This document shows, piece by piece, positions 1-9,003 of a stretch of DNA of 64,000 nt. The DNA is taken from the NCBI RefSeq assembly GCF_031551385.1, contig NZ_JAVBNS010000016.1:1-64000 (forward strand). The letters run 5' to 3'. The notes beneath the pieces were generated by a model, which saw only the letters and a list, made by a program, of their open reading frames with translations, did no database searches and was not told the DNA's origin. This stretch comes from Anaerosporobacter sp031551385. GTDB taxonomy: Bacteria; Bacillota; Clostridia; Lachnospirales; Lachnospiraceae. Each line of letters starts with the position of its first letter. Position 1 is the stretch's first letter. A program made the translations under genes and the position numbers.

Positions 1-1
1 T

Positions 2-1552
2 CAAAGAAAAGATTTTATCTGTGATACGAATGACGATATGTTTGTACTATTCGAAGATTTATCGGGACACGGAACGAGCGTTGCTGGTATCATTGCTGCC
101 AAAGATAATAACGAAGGTATTACTGGTATAAATCCAAATGTGCAATTGTACTCTGCAAGAGTACTTGATGTGAATCTATCTTCTCCAATTAGTCGTGTAG
201 TCGATGCCATATACTGGGCAATTGATGAAGGAGTGAACATCATTAATATCAGTTTTGGAACAACTACGAATTCAGAAATATTACATAAAGCTATCAAAGA
301 TGCTAAAGATGCTAATATTCTAGTTATTGCAGCCGCAGGAAATAATGGTATCGTTGAATATCCCGCAGCATACGATGAAGTAATGGCAGTAGGTTCAGTA
401 AATAGTCTTGGAGAAGTTAGTGATGCAAGTGCACAAGGAGATACACTAGAAATTGTAGCCCCAGGTGAACAGGTTATGTCTTCTGGTGCTTTCGATGGTG
501 TTGCAATTCATGATGGTACAAGTATGGCTGCCCATCACGTTACAGGTGTTGCATCTGTTCTTTGGCAAAAAGATTTAAGTTGTACGAATGACTTTATTAG
601 ACAGTTAATAAACTATTCCGCAAACTTATATGGCGACAAAAACGAATATGGAAATGGTCTTGTAGATTTAAACTTTGCTCTTGAGCAATATGACGCATTT
701 AAAGAATTATATACAGAAATAGAGACTACCGAAACTATTATTCCAACTGACGAATTAGAAGACAATGAAACTATTATTCCTATCTTTGAGGATGTGGATT
801 ATGTTACAGGGACATGGACTCAAAAAACTCACGAAACAATAGTTGATAATACTACAAGTAGCTACGTTTTAACTAGTACTCAGTTAAAATTACTTAAACT
901 AGGTGCTATATGGCAAGATCAAGATGGAAGCAAAGAACTTAAACCTCTTAATAGTGAACTAGCAGGTATAACAGAGTATCCACAATTTCACGGATACTAC
1001 ACCAAAAACTACTTAGCTTCTTATATTTATTTAACTATGGTTGCAAACAACTCTGGTGGTACTACTACATATTCCTATAAGTCTTCTGATATGGATATAT
1101 TCTCCACTTTTAAAGTTAAAAACATTAGTTATACTAGTATTTCATCACTAATAAGTGATGCTAAAAGCAGGAAACTATTTATTTGGGGTATGGCATTACA
1201 TCAAGCAAGTGATATTTTTGCTCATAGTGCATATAAATTCGATACTAAGAGTAAAAAATATATTCGCATTAAACATACCGATTACTTCAAATCACCTACC
1301 GTTGATGCCGATGATATCAATATTGCTCCTTCTAGATATGAAGCAGCCAAACAAGTTGTAAAAAATTCAATGGCACACTTTTTTACCAATACGTCTGGCA
1401 CAGTAGAAGACTTTTCACTTAGCGCAACTTATTATAATGCTACTTTTTATCTTAACAATATGAATTTATATGCAAGTAAAATTAAGGCTAGCAATTCCGC
1501 TCTTAATAGAGTGGACTTAATTTATAATACTACCTCCTATACAATTGATTAA
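2..1552 (+). CDS. Subtilisin-like serine protease (S8), 5' truncated, with C-terminal phospholipase C/P1-nuclease-like helical domain
   Basis: The reading frame is open to the left edge, so the N-terminus and the catalytic Asp lie outside the window. The catalytic His sits in SGHGTSVAG (codon at 68-70), the oxyanion-hole Asn in AAAGNNG, and the nucleophile Ser in DGTSMAA (codon at 521-523). The subtilase domain ends near base 700. After a Thr/Glu-rich linker (about 710-800) comes a roughly 240-residue region containing ALHQASDIFAHSAY (about 1195-1232). This is an HxxxD/AH helix like the metal-binding helices of zinc-dependent phospholipase C and S1/P1 nuclease folds. The protease assignment is sure; the second domain is inferred from this motif only. 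It is probably secreted or cell-surface attached. A lipoprotein gene follows 99 bp downstream. Confidence 0.85.
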   Translation, partial: QRKDFICDTNDDMFVLFEDLSGHGTSVAGIIAAKDNNEGITGINPNVQLYSARVLDVNLSSPISRVVDAIYWAIDEGVNIINISFGTTTNSEILHKAIKDAKDANILVIAAAGNNGIVEYPAAYDEVMAVGSVNSLGEVSDASAQGDTLEIVAPGEQVMSSGAFDGVAIHDGTSMAAHHVTGVASVLWQKDLSCTNDFIRQLINYSANLYGDKNEYGNGLVDLNFALEQYDAFKELYTEIETTETIIPTDELEDNETIIPIFEDVDYVTGTWTQKTHETIVDNTTSSYVLTSTQLKLLKLGAIWQDQDGSKELKPLNSELAGITEYPQFHGYYTKNYLASYIYLTMVANNSGGTTTYSYKSSDMDIFSTFKVKNISYTSISSLISDAKSRKLFIWGMALHQASDIFAHSAYKFDTKSKKYIRIKHTDYFKSPTVDADDINIAPSRYEAAKQVVKNSMAHFFTNTSGTVEDFSLSATYYNATFYLNNMNLYASKIKASNSALNRVDLIYNTTSYTID

Positions 1553-1651
1553 TATTGAAGCATAAAACTAATTTTGGTAGATATGTTAGTAGCACAACTT
1601 ATTACATAAATATCTAGTCTCAAAACAACCAATTTAACAGAAAGGTTACTT

Positions 1652-2221
1652 ATGAAGAAAAAACTTTTACTTATACTATTTTGTGTTGCATCTTTAACAG
1701 CTTGCAAAAACAAAGATGCTACCAACAGCAACACTAAACCAATATCAAATCTAGAATCTCCTATGTCCATTGATACAACAACTGAAAAAGGCTCTATTAC
1801 GAATCCTTATGATGGATTAAATGAATACTTTCAAATCACTTGCCAAATTCCTGATTATGGAAAGGAATCCGAGATCGTTTTAGAATTTTCAAATATGTAT
1901 TTGAGTAAAACCAAAATAGGCTGGTTAATGCGCGGAAACATAACCTTTATTTCTGGATGTAAAAACACACCTATTCATATAAACGATTATGTTACTGGTC
2001 GGTATTACAATAGTACTGGTATCATTGGCTTTGGTCGTAATGATTTTTTTGACAGTGATTCTGATGATGGTGATGAATTTGTCTTCACAAAAAATAATTA
2101 TAAAAATGCCTCTATACACAATCAAATTAAATTTGAAGATCTAGATGAACAAAATCCGCAAGTTGGTTGTATCAAATATTTTGATGGAACAGAATATAGA
2201 GAAGTATTCTTTTGTAAATAA
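1652..2221 (+). CDS. Small hypothetical lipoprotein
   Basis: This 189-residue protein has a type II signal peptide: MKKK, a hydrophobic stretch, then the lipobox LTAC with Cys at about residue 18, followed by a polar Asn/Thr-rich linker. The mature part contains acidic Asp-rich turns (FFDSDSDDGDEF) and two pairs of cysteines. I recognise no family. The start is supported by AGAAAGG 8-9 bases upstream. It lies just downstream of the subtilase-like gene on the same strand and ends in a terminator, so it is probably a surface-anchored partner or simply a neighbour. Confidence 0.7.
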   Translation: MKKKLLLILFCVASLTACKNKDATNSNTKPISNLESPMSIDTTTEKGSITNPYDGLNEYFQITCQIPDYGKESEIVLEFSNMYLSKTKIGWLMRGNITFISGCKNTPIHINDYVTGRYYNSTGIIGFGRNDFFDSDSDDGDEFVFTKNNYKNASIHNQIKFEDLDEQNPQVGCIKYFDGTEYREVFFCK

Positions 2222-2239
2222 GTTGCTGAAACTTTATAA

Positions 2240-2284
2240 AACTGATGGTGTAGACTAATCATAGTCAGAGCCATCGGTTTTTTT
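2240..2284 (+). terminator. Intrinsic terminator after lipoprotein gene
   Basis: Stem AACTGATGG / CCATCGGTT with an additional inner GACT/AGTC pairing, followed directly by a run of T. It lies 19 bases after the lipoprotein stop codon. Confidence 0.8.
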
Positions 2285-2654
2285 GTTCCTAAATTTAGGA
2301 TGCTCTTTTATTCAAAGATACAAGTTATACATTCCTTTGAAACACACTACACACTAAGAAGTACGATAGGTATTTCGTTATCGTTTCTTAATTATAGGAA
2401 AACTTTAAAATGCTTGGATTTTACTAATATGAATACTATGTATGAATAGTAATAGCCTTATAAAGTGACGCACAAATAGAAAACATAATTCTTGAAATTG
2501 CGTATAGAGAAGAAAACGATTATAATGTAAATTGTCGAGAGAATTTTCAAGGTATCAATTTAGAAATCTGTTTGGTGGAATGAAATAGGTAATATGTTAT
2601 AGGCTTTATTTGGAATAGTAATGGCAGGACATGATAGAAAGGGGGTATTTCGTT
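2285..2654. other. Intergenic region with a partial dispersed repeat
   Basis: This gene-free stretch contains a fragment (2348-2398) related to the right arm of the palindromic element upstream of rpoB. It shares the opening TACACACTAAGAAGT and then a diverged TATCGTTT...TTATAG segment. The remainder is AT-rich leader for the metallophosphoesterase gene; no other feature was recognised. Confidence 0.5.
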
Positions 2655-3512
2655 ATGAGGATTGCAGTTTTAAGTGATATACACAGTAATCATTTGGCGT
2701 TAGAGGCTTGTTTGCGTTATATTGATGAGCAGGGTATCAAGAAGATAATTTTGCTTGGGGATTATGTTAGTGATTGTCCGAATCCGCAGGTTACTTTGGA
2801 ATTATTAAGTAGGATTAGGCAGTCGTATGAGGTTTGGTGTATAAGAGGTAATCGAGAAGAGTATTTTATTAGACATGATGAGGGATATCCTGATAACTGG
2901 GTATACGAAGCGAATACAGGGAATTTATTATATACGTATGAGAATTTGAAGAGCGAGGATATTCGTTGGTTTGAAAGTTTGTCAAATACAGGAATTGTTG
3001 AGATGGAAGGGCGAGAACCAATTATACTTGCGCATGGTTCTTTAGAGAATTCAAGAGAACTTTTGTATGAAGGTGCAGAAAATACAAAGGGCGTACTAGA
3101 AGGTATACCTTATAAATATATGTTATGTGGACATACGCATAGACAATTTGCTTATGAGTATGAAGGGAAGTTGATTATAAATCCAGGTTCTGTAGGTGTG
3201 CCAATTGGTTGCAAGAAAAGTGCACATATGGCTGTGATGGAATGGGTTGAAGATAAGTGGAAATTTGAGTTTCAAACGATTCCGTATGATTTTCGGGAAT
3301 TAGAACGAGAATTTGAAGCAAGTGAAATGAAAGAGAAAGCCTATCTGTGGATGCGTTGTATCTTGCGTTCGATAGAGGATGGAGTGAATTATGCACCACC
3401 TTGTGTAAAGAGAGCCTACGATATTGCTGCTAAGGATATGGAGGAAGTGGACTGGAATCATATACCGCCTCGCTATTGGAACGAGGCGGCAAAAGAGATG
3501 GGCATTATTTAA
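2655..3512 (+). CDS. Calcineurin-like metallophosphoesterase
   Basis: This 285-residue cytoplasmic phosphoesterase shows the dimetal signature in order: DIHSN near residue 8, GDYVSD, GNREE, AHGS and the C-terminal GHTHRQF. It belongs to the YfcE/ApaH-like superfamily; the substrate cannot be read from sequence. An upstream in-frame ATG at 2631 exists, but the ribosome binding site GAAAGGGGG at 2637-2645 and the MRIAVLSDIH family start point to ATG 2655. The roughly 90 residues after the GHTH motif form an extra helical tail not needed for the core fold. It converges on lrgB with only 30 bases between the stop codons. Confidence 0.9.
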   Translation: MRIAVLSDIHSNHLALEACLRYIDEQGIKKIILLGDYVSDCPNPQVTLELLSRIRQSYEVWCIRGNREEYFIRHDEGYPDNWVYEANTGNLLYTYENLKSEDIRWFESLSNTGIVEMEGREPIILAHGSLENSRELLYEGAENTKGVLEGIPYKYMLCGHTHRQFAYEYEGKLIINPGSVGVPIGCKKSAHMAVMEWVEDKWKFEFQTIPYDFRELEREFEASEMKEKAYLWMRCILRSIEDGVNYAPPCVKRAYDIAAKDMEEVDWNHIPPRYWNEAAKEMGII

Positions 3513-3542
3513 AAAGTATTGTGTTGTAGAGTTATGTAGTAC

Positions 3543-4220
3543 TTATAGAAACAAGGCAATGATAACAGTAATGATGCCAGATACACCAATGGCGATACCG
3601 CTCATTGCGCCTTCAATTTCGCCAAGTTCGATAGCTTTTGAAGTGCCAACAGCATGACTGCAAGTGCCAATCGCGACACCAGTGGCAACCTTGTTCTTGA
3701 TTCGTAGTAACTTAATTAAGATAGGGCATACCATAGAGCCTAGTATTCCAGTTACAACAACAACTGCAACCGTGATAGAAGGGATGCCAGATAAACTAGA
3801 GCTTACTTCCATTGCGATTGGAGTAGTAACAGATTTAGGAATCATGGAAGCAGTAAGGGTAGAGTCGATGCCAAATGCTTTGCATAATAGAAATGTACTA
3901 CTCATGGAAGTTATACTACCGGCAAGACAGCCAATTGCAATCGGAACAAAATTCTTTTTAAGCAAAGCGATTTGTCGATAAATAGAATAGGCAAGGACTG
4001 TTGTTGCAGGAGCAAGGAAAGCAGAAATAATATTGCCACCAACATTGTAGGATTCAAGAGGAATATGAAACACAGTAAGGATCGCAATAATAATGATAGT
4101 TGTTAGTAATAGTGGATTTAATAGGGCAAGGTTTATCTTTGTGTTTAAAAATTTGCATAGTATATAGACGCCAAAGCTAAGTGTTAAACCAAAAAACGGG
4201 CTATTTAGAAATGTGTTCAT
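3543..4220 (-). CDS. lrgB: LrgB-family membrane protein
   Basis: This 225-residue polytopic protein of the LrgB/CidB/YohK family has the conserved central region IPKSVTTPIAMEVS and the C-terminal SHAVGTSKAIELGE. With LrgA it forms a holin/antiholin-like pair linked to murein hydrolase export and overflow-metabolite transport. Its start overlaps the end of lrgA by 20 bases, with an internal ribosome site GGAGAAAACAAGG, which indicates translational coupling. The length is normal for the family. Confidence 0.92.
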   Translation of the reverse strand: MNTFLNSPFFGLTLSFGVYILCKFLNTKINLALLNPLLLTTIIIIAILTVFHIPLESYNVGGNIISAFLAPATTVLAYSIYRQIALLKKNFVPIAIGCLAGSITSMSSTFLLCKAFGIDSTLTASMIPKSVTTPIAMEVSSSLSGIPSITVAVVVVTGILGSMVCPILIKLLRIKNKVATGVAIGTCSHAVGTSKAIELGEIEGAMSGIAIGVSGIITVIIALFL

Positions 4221-4581
4221 CCTTGTTTTCTCCTTTACTCATAAGTTTCATTACAGCACTAATGGTGTAAACAGTCACCAAAAATGTAAGAATGGTAGTA
4301 ACAATACAAATTAATGCAATGATAAGAATCTTACCTTTTAGGAAAGAGTATTGTTCTATAATTGCAACACCGACAGGGATGAATAGGAATGCCATGGTTT
4401 CTAATAGAAATTCGGCGGTTTCTTTAATGGATTCTGGTTTAATAATTTTTGTTATTAATAGAAAAAGAAGCAGTAACATGCTTATTAAGCTAGAAGGAAA
4501 TGTGAAGGGAAGTATGGCGGAAATGCCAATTCCAGCTAGACATAGTCCAAAGATAATACAAAGTTGCTTTAGTAATTTCAT
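4201..4581 (-). CDS. lrgA: LrgA/CidA-family holin-like protein
   Basis: This 126-residue protein has four predicted membrane helices and the family segment LPFTFPSSLISMLLLLFLL. It is the small partner of LrgB; the pair is implicated in murein hydrolase control. The frame extends 29 codons upstream, but GGGAGG placed before ATG at 4581 and the conserved MKLLKQ start support the shorter protein. A short acidic/basic C-tail (SKGENKDEHISK) overlaps lrgB. No LytTR-type regulator is adjacent. Confidence 0.9.
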   Translation of the reverse strand: MKLLKQLCIIFGLCLAGIGISAILPFTFPSSLISMLLLLFLLITKIIKPESIKETAEFLLETMAFLFIPVGVAIIEQYSFLKGKILIIALICIVTTILTFLVTVYTISAVMKLMSKGENKDEHISK

Positions 4582-4908
4582 TATAAGCCTCCCGATGTTA
4601 GGGCGATGGTGTTGCTGTCCTAAAGTGATGTTTTCTTGAATATTAGCACAGTTGAAAATGAACGTCAATTGTGAAGATGCCTAATATTATCGGGTTTTGA
4701 AAAAGGTATTTATAAATTTTAATATCTGGATACATTTTAAAGGTGATATATATATGGTATTATAAAAATGAAAAATTTAAGTAACTGATATAAATAGATA
4801 TAATACAAGAAAGGACGTAACTGTATAAATATTTTTTTACAAGGTATTATCGCAAGATGATATCTATAAGTGATAGTCACTTATATAGTTATGAAAGGGT
4901 TAAATGGA
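4582..4908. promoter_or_regulatory. Divergent lrgA/aguA intergenic region with 9-bp inverted repeat
   Basis: This region separates minus-strand lrgA from plus-strand aguA. A TATAAT box lies at 4799-4804 with only a weak -35 match (TTTAAG, 4776-4781). A perfect inverted repeat TATAAGTGA-TAG-TCACTTATA spans 4865-4885, directly before the aguA ribosome binding site GAAAGGG (4893-4899). It could be an operator or an RNA hairpin limiting aguA translation. Function is inferred. Confidence 0.45.
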
Positions 4909-6006
4909 ATGAGAATACTCAAATCAACACCTAGAGAAGATGGCTTTCGTATGCCAGCAGAATATGAGAAGCATCAAGGGTGCTATATGATTTGGCCAGA
5001 ACGAGCAGACTCTTGGCAATTTGGTGGGATTGCAGCAAAGAAAGAATTTGTAGAAGTAGCAAGAGCAATTCAGCGTTCTGAACAGGTTACTATGCTTGTT
5101 AGTGAAAAGGAATACGATACAGCTAGACGTATGTTACCAGAGGAAATTCGAGTAGTAGAGATGTCAACAGATGATGCATGGGCTAGAGATTGTGGGCCTA
5201 CATTTGTTGTTGATGATAAAGGTGAAGTAAGAGGAATTGATTGGTACTTTAATGCTTGGGGAGGACTAGAAGATGGTCTGTATTTTCCATGGGATAAGGA
5301 TAACAAAGTGGCAAGAAAAGTTTGTGACTTAGAGCAGAGAGATGTGTATAATGCAAGACATTTTGTATTAGAAGGTGGAGCAATTCATGTAGACGGAGAA
5401 GGAACTGCGATGGTTACGGAAGCTTGTTTGCTTAGTGAAGGTCGTAATCCAGATATGAGCAAGTCTGAGATTGAAGAAATGCTTAAAAGATATCTGAATG
5501 TGGACAAGGTTATCTGGTTGAAGAACGGAATTTATCTAGATGAGACAAATGAGCATATAGATAATGTTTGTGTATTTGTTAAACCGGGAGAAGTAGTTCT
5601 TGCATGGACGGATAATGAGGAAGACCCACAATATGCAATGTCAAAGAGTTGCTATGACATACTAAGTAACGAAGTGGATGCAAAAGGACGAAAGATGGTG
5701 ATACATAAACTGCCGCTTCCAAGTCCGATTCATATGACAAAAGACGATTGTGAAGGAATCGCATGGTGTGAAGATGAACCGACAAGGGAAGAGGGAGAAC
5801 GATTGGCGGCTTCCTATGTGAATTTCTATATTGCTAATAAAGGTATTGTTATGCCGGGATTTGATGATCCGATGGATGAGAAAGCAAAAGAGGTGCTTGT
5901 AAGATTATTTCCTGATAGAGAGGTAATTCAGTTGCCAACGAGAAATATTCTTATTGGTGGAGGCAATATTCATTGTATTACGCAACAAGTACCAGTAGAG
6001 AAGTAA
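4909..6006 (+). CDS. aguA: Agmatine deiminase
   Basis: This 365-residue enzyme of the guanidino-group-modifying superfamily converts agmatine to N-carbamoylputrescine plus ammonia (EC 3.5.3.12). Visible signatures are MPAEYEKHQGCYMIWPER near the start, DDAWARDCGPTFV, LEGGAIHVDGEG, NEHIDNVC and the catalytic Cys356 in GGGNIHCITQQ. In-frame ATGs upstream are rejected because GAAAGGG sits 9 bases before ATG 4909. aguB starts 10 bases after the stop, so the two consecutive pathway enzymes are cotranscribed. Arginine decarboxylase, which makes the substrate, is encoded 4.4 kb downstream. Confidence 0.96.
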   Translation: MRILKSTPREDGFRMPAEYEKHQGCYMIWPERADSWQFGGIAAKKEFVEVARAIQRSEQVTMLVSEKEYDTARRMLPEEIRVVEMSTDDAWARDCGPTFVVDDKGEVRGIDWYFNAWGGLEDGLYFPWDKDNKVARKVCDLEQRDVYNARHFVLEGGAIHVDGEGTAMVTEACLLSEGRNPDMSKSEIEEMLKRYLNVDKVIWLKNGIYLDETNEHIDNVCVFVKPGEVVLAWTDNEEDPQYAMSKSCYDILSNEVDAKGRKMVIHKLPLPSPIHMTKDDCEGIAWCEDEPTREEGERLAASYVNFYIANKGIVMPGFDDPMDEKAKEVLVRLFPDREVIQLPTRNILIGGGNIHCITQQVPVEK

Positions 6007-6016
6007 AGGAGAAATT

Positions 6017-6883
6017 ATGAGAAAAGTTAAAGTAGCAGCTACACAAATGGCGTGTTCTTGGAATAAAGAAGAAACATTACAAAAGGCAGAATCGCTTGTA
6101 AGACAAGCAGCAGAGCAAGGAGCAAATATTATATTACTACAAGAGTTGTTCGAGATGCCTTACTTTTGCCAGAAGGAAGTTTATGAATATTATCGTCTAG
6201 CAACATCGTTGGAAGAAAATCCTGCCGTAAATCATTTTAAAAACATTGCAAAGGAACTAGGGGTAGTGATACCTGTTAGTTTTTATGAGGCAGCAGGCAA
6301 TACGACGTTCAATACGGTAGCAATGATTGATGCAGATGGAACAGTTCTTGGAACATATCGTAAGACACATATTCCATGTGGAGAATGTTATGAAGAGAAA
6401 TTCTATTTCTCGCCTGGCGATACAGGATTTAAAGTGTGGGATACAAGATACGGTAAAGTTGGCGTGGGAATCTGCTGGGATCAATGGTTTCCAGAAAGCG
6501 CAAGATGTATGGCACTTATGGGTGCAGAGATTTTGTTATATCCAACCGCAATCGGTTCAGAACCAGTTATGACAGTAGATAGCATGGAGCACTGGAGACG
6601 TTGTATGCAAGGACATGCAGCAGCCAATATTATGCCTGTTATCGCATCGAATCGCATTGGAATAGAGACAGAAGGTGATAGTAGTATGAAGTTCTATGGA
6701 TCTTCCTTTATTGCTGATGAGACAGGTGCAATCGTTGCAAGTGCAGACCGTGAGTCAGAAGGGGTACTTGTTGCAGAATTTGATTTAGATGAAATCTGGG
6801 ATTTACGAATTGGCTGGGGAGTATTCCGTGACAGAAGACCTGAGATGTACACAGCGATGGGGAATTTGGATTCGAGAAGATAG
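6017..6883 (+). CDS. aguB: N-carbamoylputrescine amidase
   Basis: This 288-residue nitrilase-superfamily enzyme hydrolyses N-carbamoylputrescine to putrescine, CO2 and ammonia (EC 3.5.1.53). The Glu-Lys-Cys triad is visible as E43 (LLQELFEMPYF), K116 (YRKTHIP) and C153 (GVGICWDQWFPE). The family hallmark CGECYEEKFYFSPGD follows the Lys. A strong AAAGGAG precedes the start. It is the second gene of aguA-aguB-folA. Confidence 0.96.
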   Translation: MRKVKVAATQMACSWNKEETLQKAESLVRQAAEQGANIILLQELFEMPYFCQKEVYEYYRLATSLEENPAVNHFKNIAKELGVVIPVSFYEAAGNTTFNTVAMIDADGTVLGTYRKTHIPCGECYEEKFYFSPGDTGFKVWDTRYGKVGVGICWDQWFPESARCMALMGAEILLYPTAIGSEPVMTVDSMEHWRRCMQGHAAANIMPVIASNRIGIETEGDSSMKFYGSSFIADETGAIVASADRESEGVLVAEFDLDEIWDLRIGWGVFRDRRPEMYTAMGNLDSRR

Positions 6884-6893
6884 AGGGGGACTT

Positions 6894-7379
6894 ATGGAGA
6901 AAAGCGATATAAGTTTAATTGTAGCACGTTCCAAGAACAATGTGATTGGAAAAGAAGGGCAGATTCCGTGGAAAATTAAAGGGGAACAGAAGCAGTTCAA
7001 AGAATTGACTATTGGAAATGCTGTGATTATGGGAAGAAAATCTTATGATGAGATAGGACATCCTTTGCCGAACAGAAGGAATATCGTGGTTTCGAGTACT
7101 GCGAATTATACAGGAGAAAATTTGGTGACGGCTAAGACATTACAGCAAGCAATTGAAATGGCGGGAGATAGCAAGATATTCATATGCGGTGGTTATGGAT
7201 TGTTTAAGGAAGCAATACCACTTGTGAGTAAAATGTATATCACAGAGATAGATCTTGAGGTTGAGAACGGCGATGTTTTTTTTCCTGATTTCAATGTAGA
7301 TGATTTTGAAAAAGTTATAGGCGAGGTGGGCGGAGATGAAAATCCGTATACAAGAACCTTTTATATTCGCAAGAAATAA
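6894..7379 (+). CDS. folA: Dihydrofolate reductase
   Basis: This 161-residue enzyme reduces dihydrofolate to tetrahydrofolate with NADPH. Family motifs: SLIVARSKNNVIGKEGQIPW (substrate and Met20-like loop), VIMGRKSYDEIG (cofactor site), and ICGGYGLFKEAIP with the GG pair. GAGGGGGA lies just before ATG 6894; a longer in-frame extension into aguB is not supported. It starts 10 bases after aguB, so it is probably cotranscribed with the agmatine genes, although the metabolic link is not obvious. Confidence 0.95.
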   Translation: MEKSDISLIVARSKNNVIGKEGQIPWKIKGEQKQFKELTIGNAVIMGRKSYDEIGHPLPNRRNIVVSSTANYTGENLVTAKTLQQAIEMAGDSKIFICGGYGLFKEAIPLVSKMYITEIDLEVENGDVFFPDFNVDDFEKVIGEVGGDENPYTRTFYIRKK

Positions 7380-7400
7380 CGAAGAGAACCGTATTAATAA

Positions 7401-7500
7401 GGGGCTGTCGCAGAAATAAACTTTAACAACAATATATAGTGATATTCTTAATAGATATCCTTGAATATTGTAGAAAAATTTTATTTTGCAACAGCCCTTT
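7401..7500 (-). repeat. 100-bp MITE-like repeat, copy B1
   Basis: This element is bounded by terminal inverted repeats GGGGCTGTCGCA ... TGCAACAGCCCTT. Its reverse complement aligns along its whole length with 14196-14295: same length, same ends, shared internal AAAATAAAATTTTTCTA and ATATCACT.TATATTGT segments. It has no coding capacity. It follows the folA stop by 21 bases and may also serve as a transcription end. Confidence 0.75.
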
Positions 7501-7533
7501 TATAATCTGATATTATAATCTAACAGTGCTTAC

Positions 7534-9003
7534 CTATTCAATTGCCTTCAAAAGCTCCTCAACCGCTTTCTCCCTGCTACATGCAATATCAGGAGATACT
7601 ACATTCTCTTGCACTGTTTTATCAGCACGGAAAAACTGCTTGGTTGAAACTTGAAAAAATAGTTTTGAATTCGGCAACAGAAAAGTGGCTGTTTCCCCAT
7701 ATCCTTCTGGTGTATTTCCAGGTGCTTCTCCAATAATGATACCAAGTTTATTATCCTTAATATATTCAGCAAACTGCATTGCTGAACTAAAAGAATTGTT
7801 AGAGGTTAATAGATAGAGTTCGCCATCAAAAGTAAGAGCATGGTATTTTTGGTTAACCATGTTGTCATCATTGTCGCAGAAATTGAAAAAACCAAAACGC
7901 CATTTTATAGTACCTACATTATAGGAGTCCACGTCTAGATAACGTATCAATTCAAATGCAACAGCAGAAGCACCACCACCATTAGCACGTAAATCAACTG
8001 CAACATTTCTTATCTTCTTTTCTTTTACCTCAGTGAACATATCGTTTAGGCACTTGCAGTATTCATCATTAAACCAACAACGGTTAAGCGTGAGAATTGC
8101 AAGACTTTTATCCTCGTCAATTGCATAAGATACAAAGTTATCCGGTTCTGTTTGTGTAGGATCTATCTCGTTATATAGATAGTATTCATCACGAATTAGG
8201 AAATCCGAAGCATAGCACGTAACGGATTCGGCTGAACCGTTTTCGCTTTCGTAGGTATAGGTAATCCCTTCTTTGGTGTCGATACCAAGTAAGTCAAGAC
8301 CTTCTAGGGTAGTTAAATCACTTTTTAATTGCTGTATTCCCCAGCTTTCCATTTCATAACTGAATAAATCAGAAGTATCTTCAAACAATTGTGGAATTGT
8401 CTTGCCGTTTACTTTCGATAGAGAATAACCGCCGTTTGATAATTGATACATATATTTCATGTGATGTGTATTACTATAACAATCGTAGACAGTAGTATGC
8501 CCATCGTGAAGAACGGCTAAGATTCGATGCATTTCACGAAGAAGGCTATTAACAGTGATCTGTTGTGAGTTTTTAAGATTGGCAATCGATTTGTCATACG
8601 CCTGCTGAAGAGGGGCTGGAGTGGAATTCAAAAACAACGGATGGTCTTTCTTTAGATATTTCATCATGCAGTCAATATCTTCTTTGGCTTGATTAAAAGT
8701 TAATACTTGATTATAGTCATTGGAATTAGGATAATCCTTAAACAGTAAGCTGTTCCAGTATGGGTTGCAGTAGGAAGCAAATGCTGAAAAAACGACAGTA
8801 ATAGTTGTAACGGTCGTAAGTAGAATCTTTGATAGTTTTTTTCCTTTTCCTTTTATGTAAAAGATAACAAGTGTTAAGGCAGAGAGTAATACAAAGATTC
8901 CAACAAGCCATTCTGGGAAAAATGCAAGAAAAAGATTAATCGGTATTAAACATACGCAGATAAGTAGTGTTAAAATGTTTAAAAATAAATACGTTTTTTT
9001 CAT
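7534..9003 (-). CDS. Membrane-anchored S41 family (tail-specific protease-like) peptidase
   Basis: This 489-residue protein has three hydrophobic helices in the first 95 residues (about 5-28, 30-50, 58-80), which place the catalytic part outside the membrane. An N-terminal S41 helper region contains LAVLHDGHTTVYD. The peptidase core shows the conserved VAVDLRANGGGAS followed by LLTSNNSFSSAMQFAEYI, where the second half carries the predicted nucleophile Ser, and GEAPGNTPEGYG. No PDZ domain is evident. The start is supported by AGGAGG before the ATG. It is a single-gene unit flanked by repeats. Confidence 0.82.
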   Translation of the reverse strand: MKKTYLFLNILTLLICVCLIPINLFLAFFPEWLVGIFVLLSALTLVIFYIKGKGKKLSKILLTTVTTITVVFSAFASYCNPYWNSLLFKDYPNSNDYNQVLTFNQAKEDIDCMMKYLKKDHPLFLNSTPAPLQQAYDKSIANLKNSQQITVNSLLREMHRILAVLHDGHTTVYDCYSNTHHMKYMYQLSNGGYSLSKVNGKTIPQLFEDTSDLFSYEMESWGIQQLKSDLTTLEGLDLLGIDTKEGITYTYESENGSAESVTCYASDFLIRDEYYLYNEIDPTQTEPDNFVSYAIDEDKSLAILTLNRCWFNDEYCKCLNDMFTEVKEKKIRNVAVDLRANGGGASAVAFELIRYLDVDSYNVGTIKWRFGFFNFCDNDDNMVNQKYHALTFDGELYLLTSNNSFSSAMQFAEYIKDNKLGIIIGEAPGNTPEGYGETATFLLPNSKLFFQVSTKQFFRADKTVQENVVSPDIACSREKAVEELLKAIE

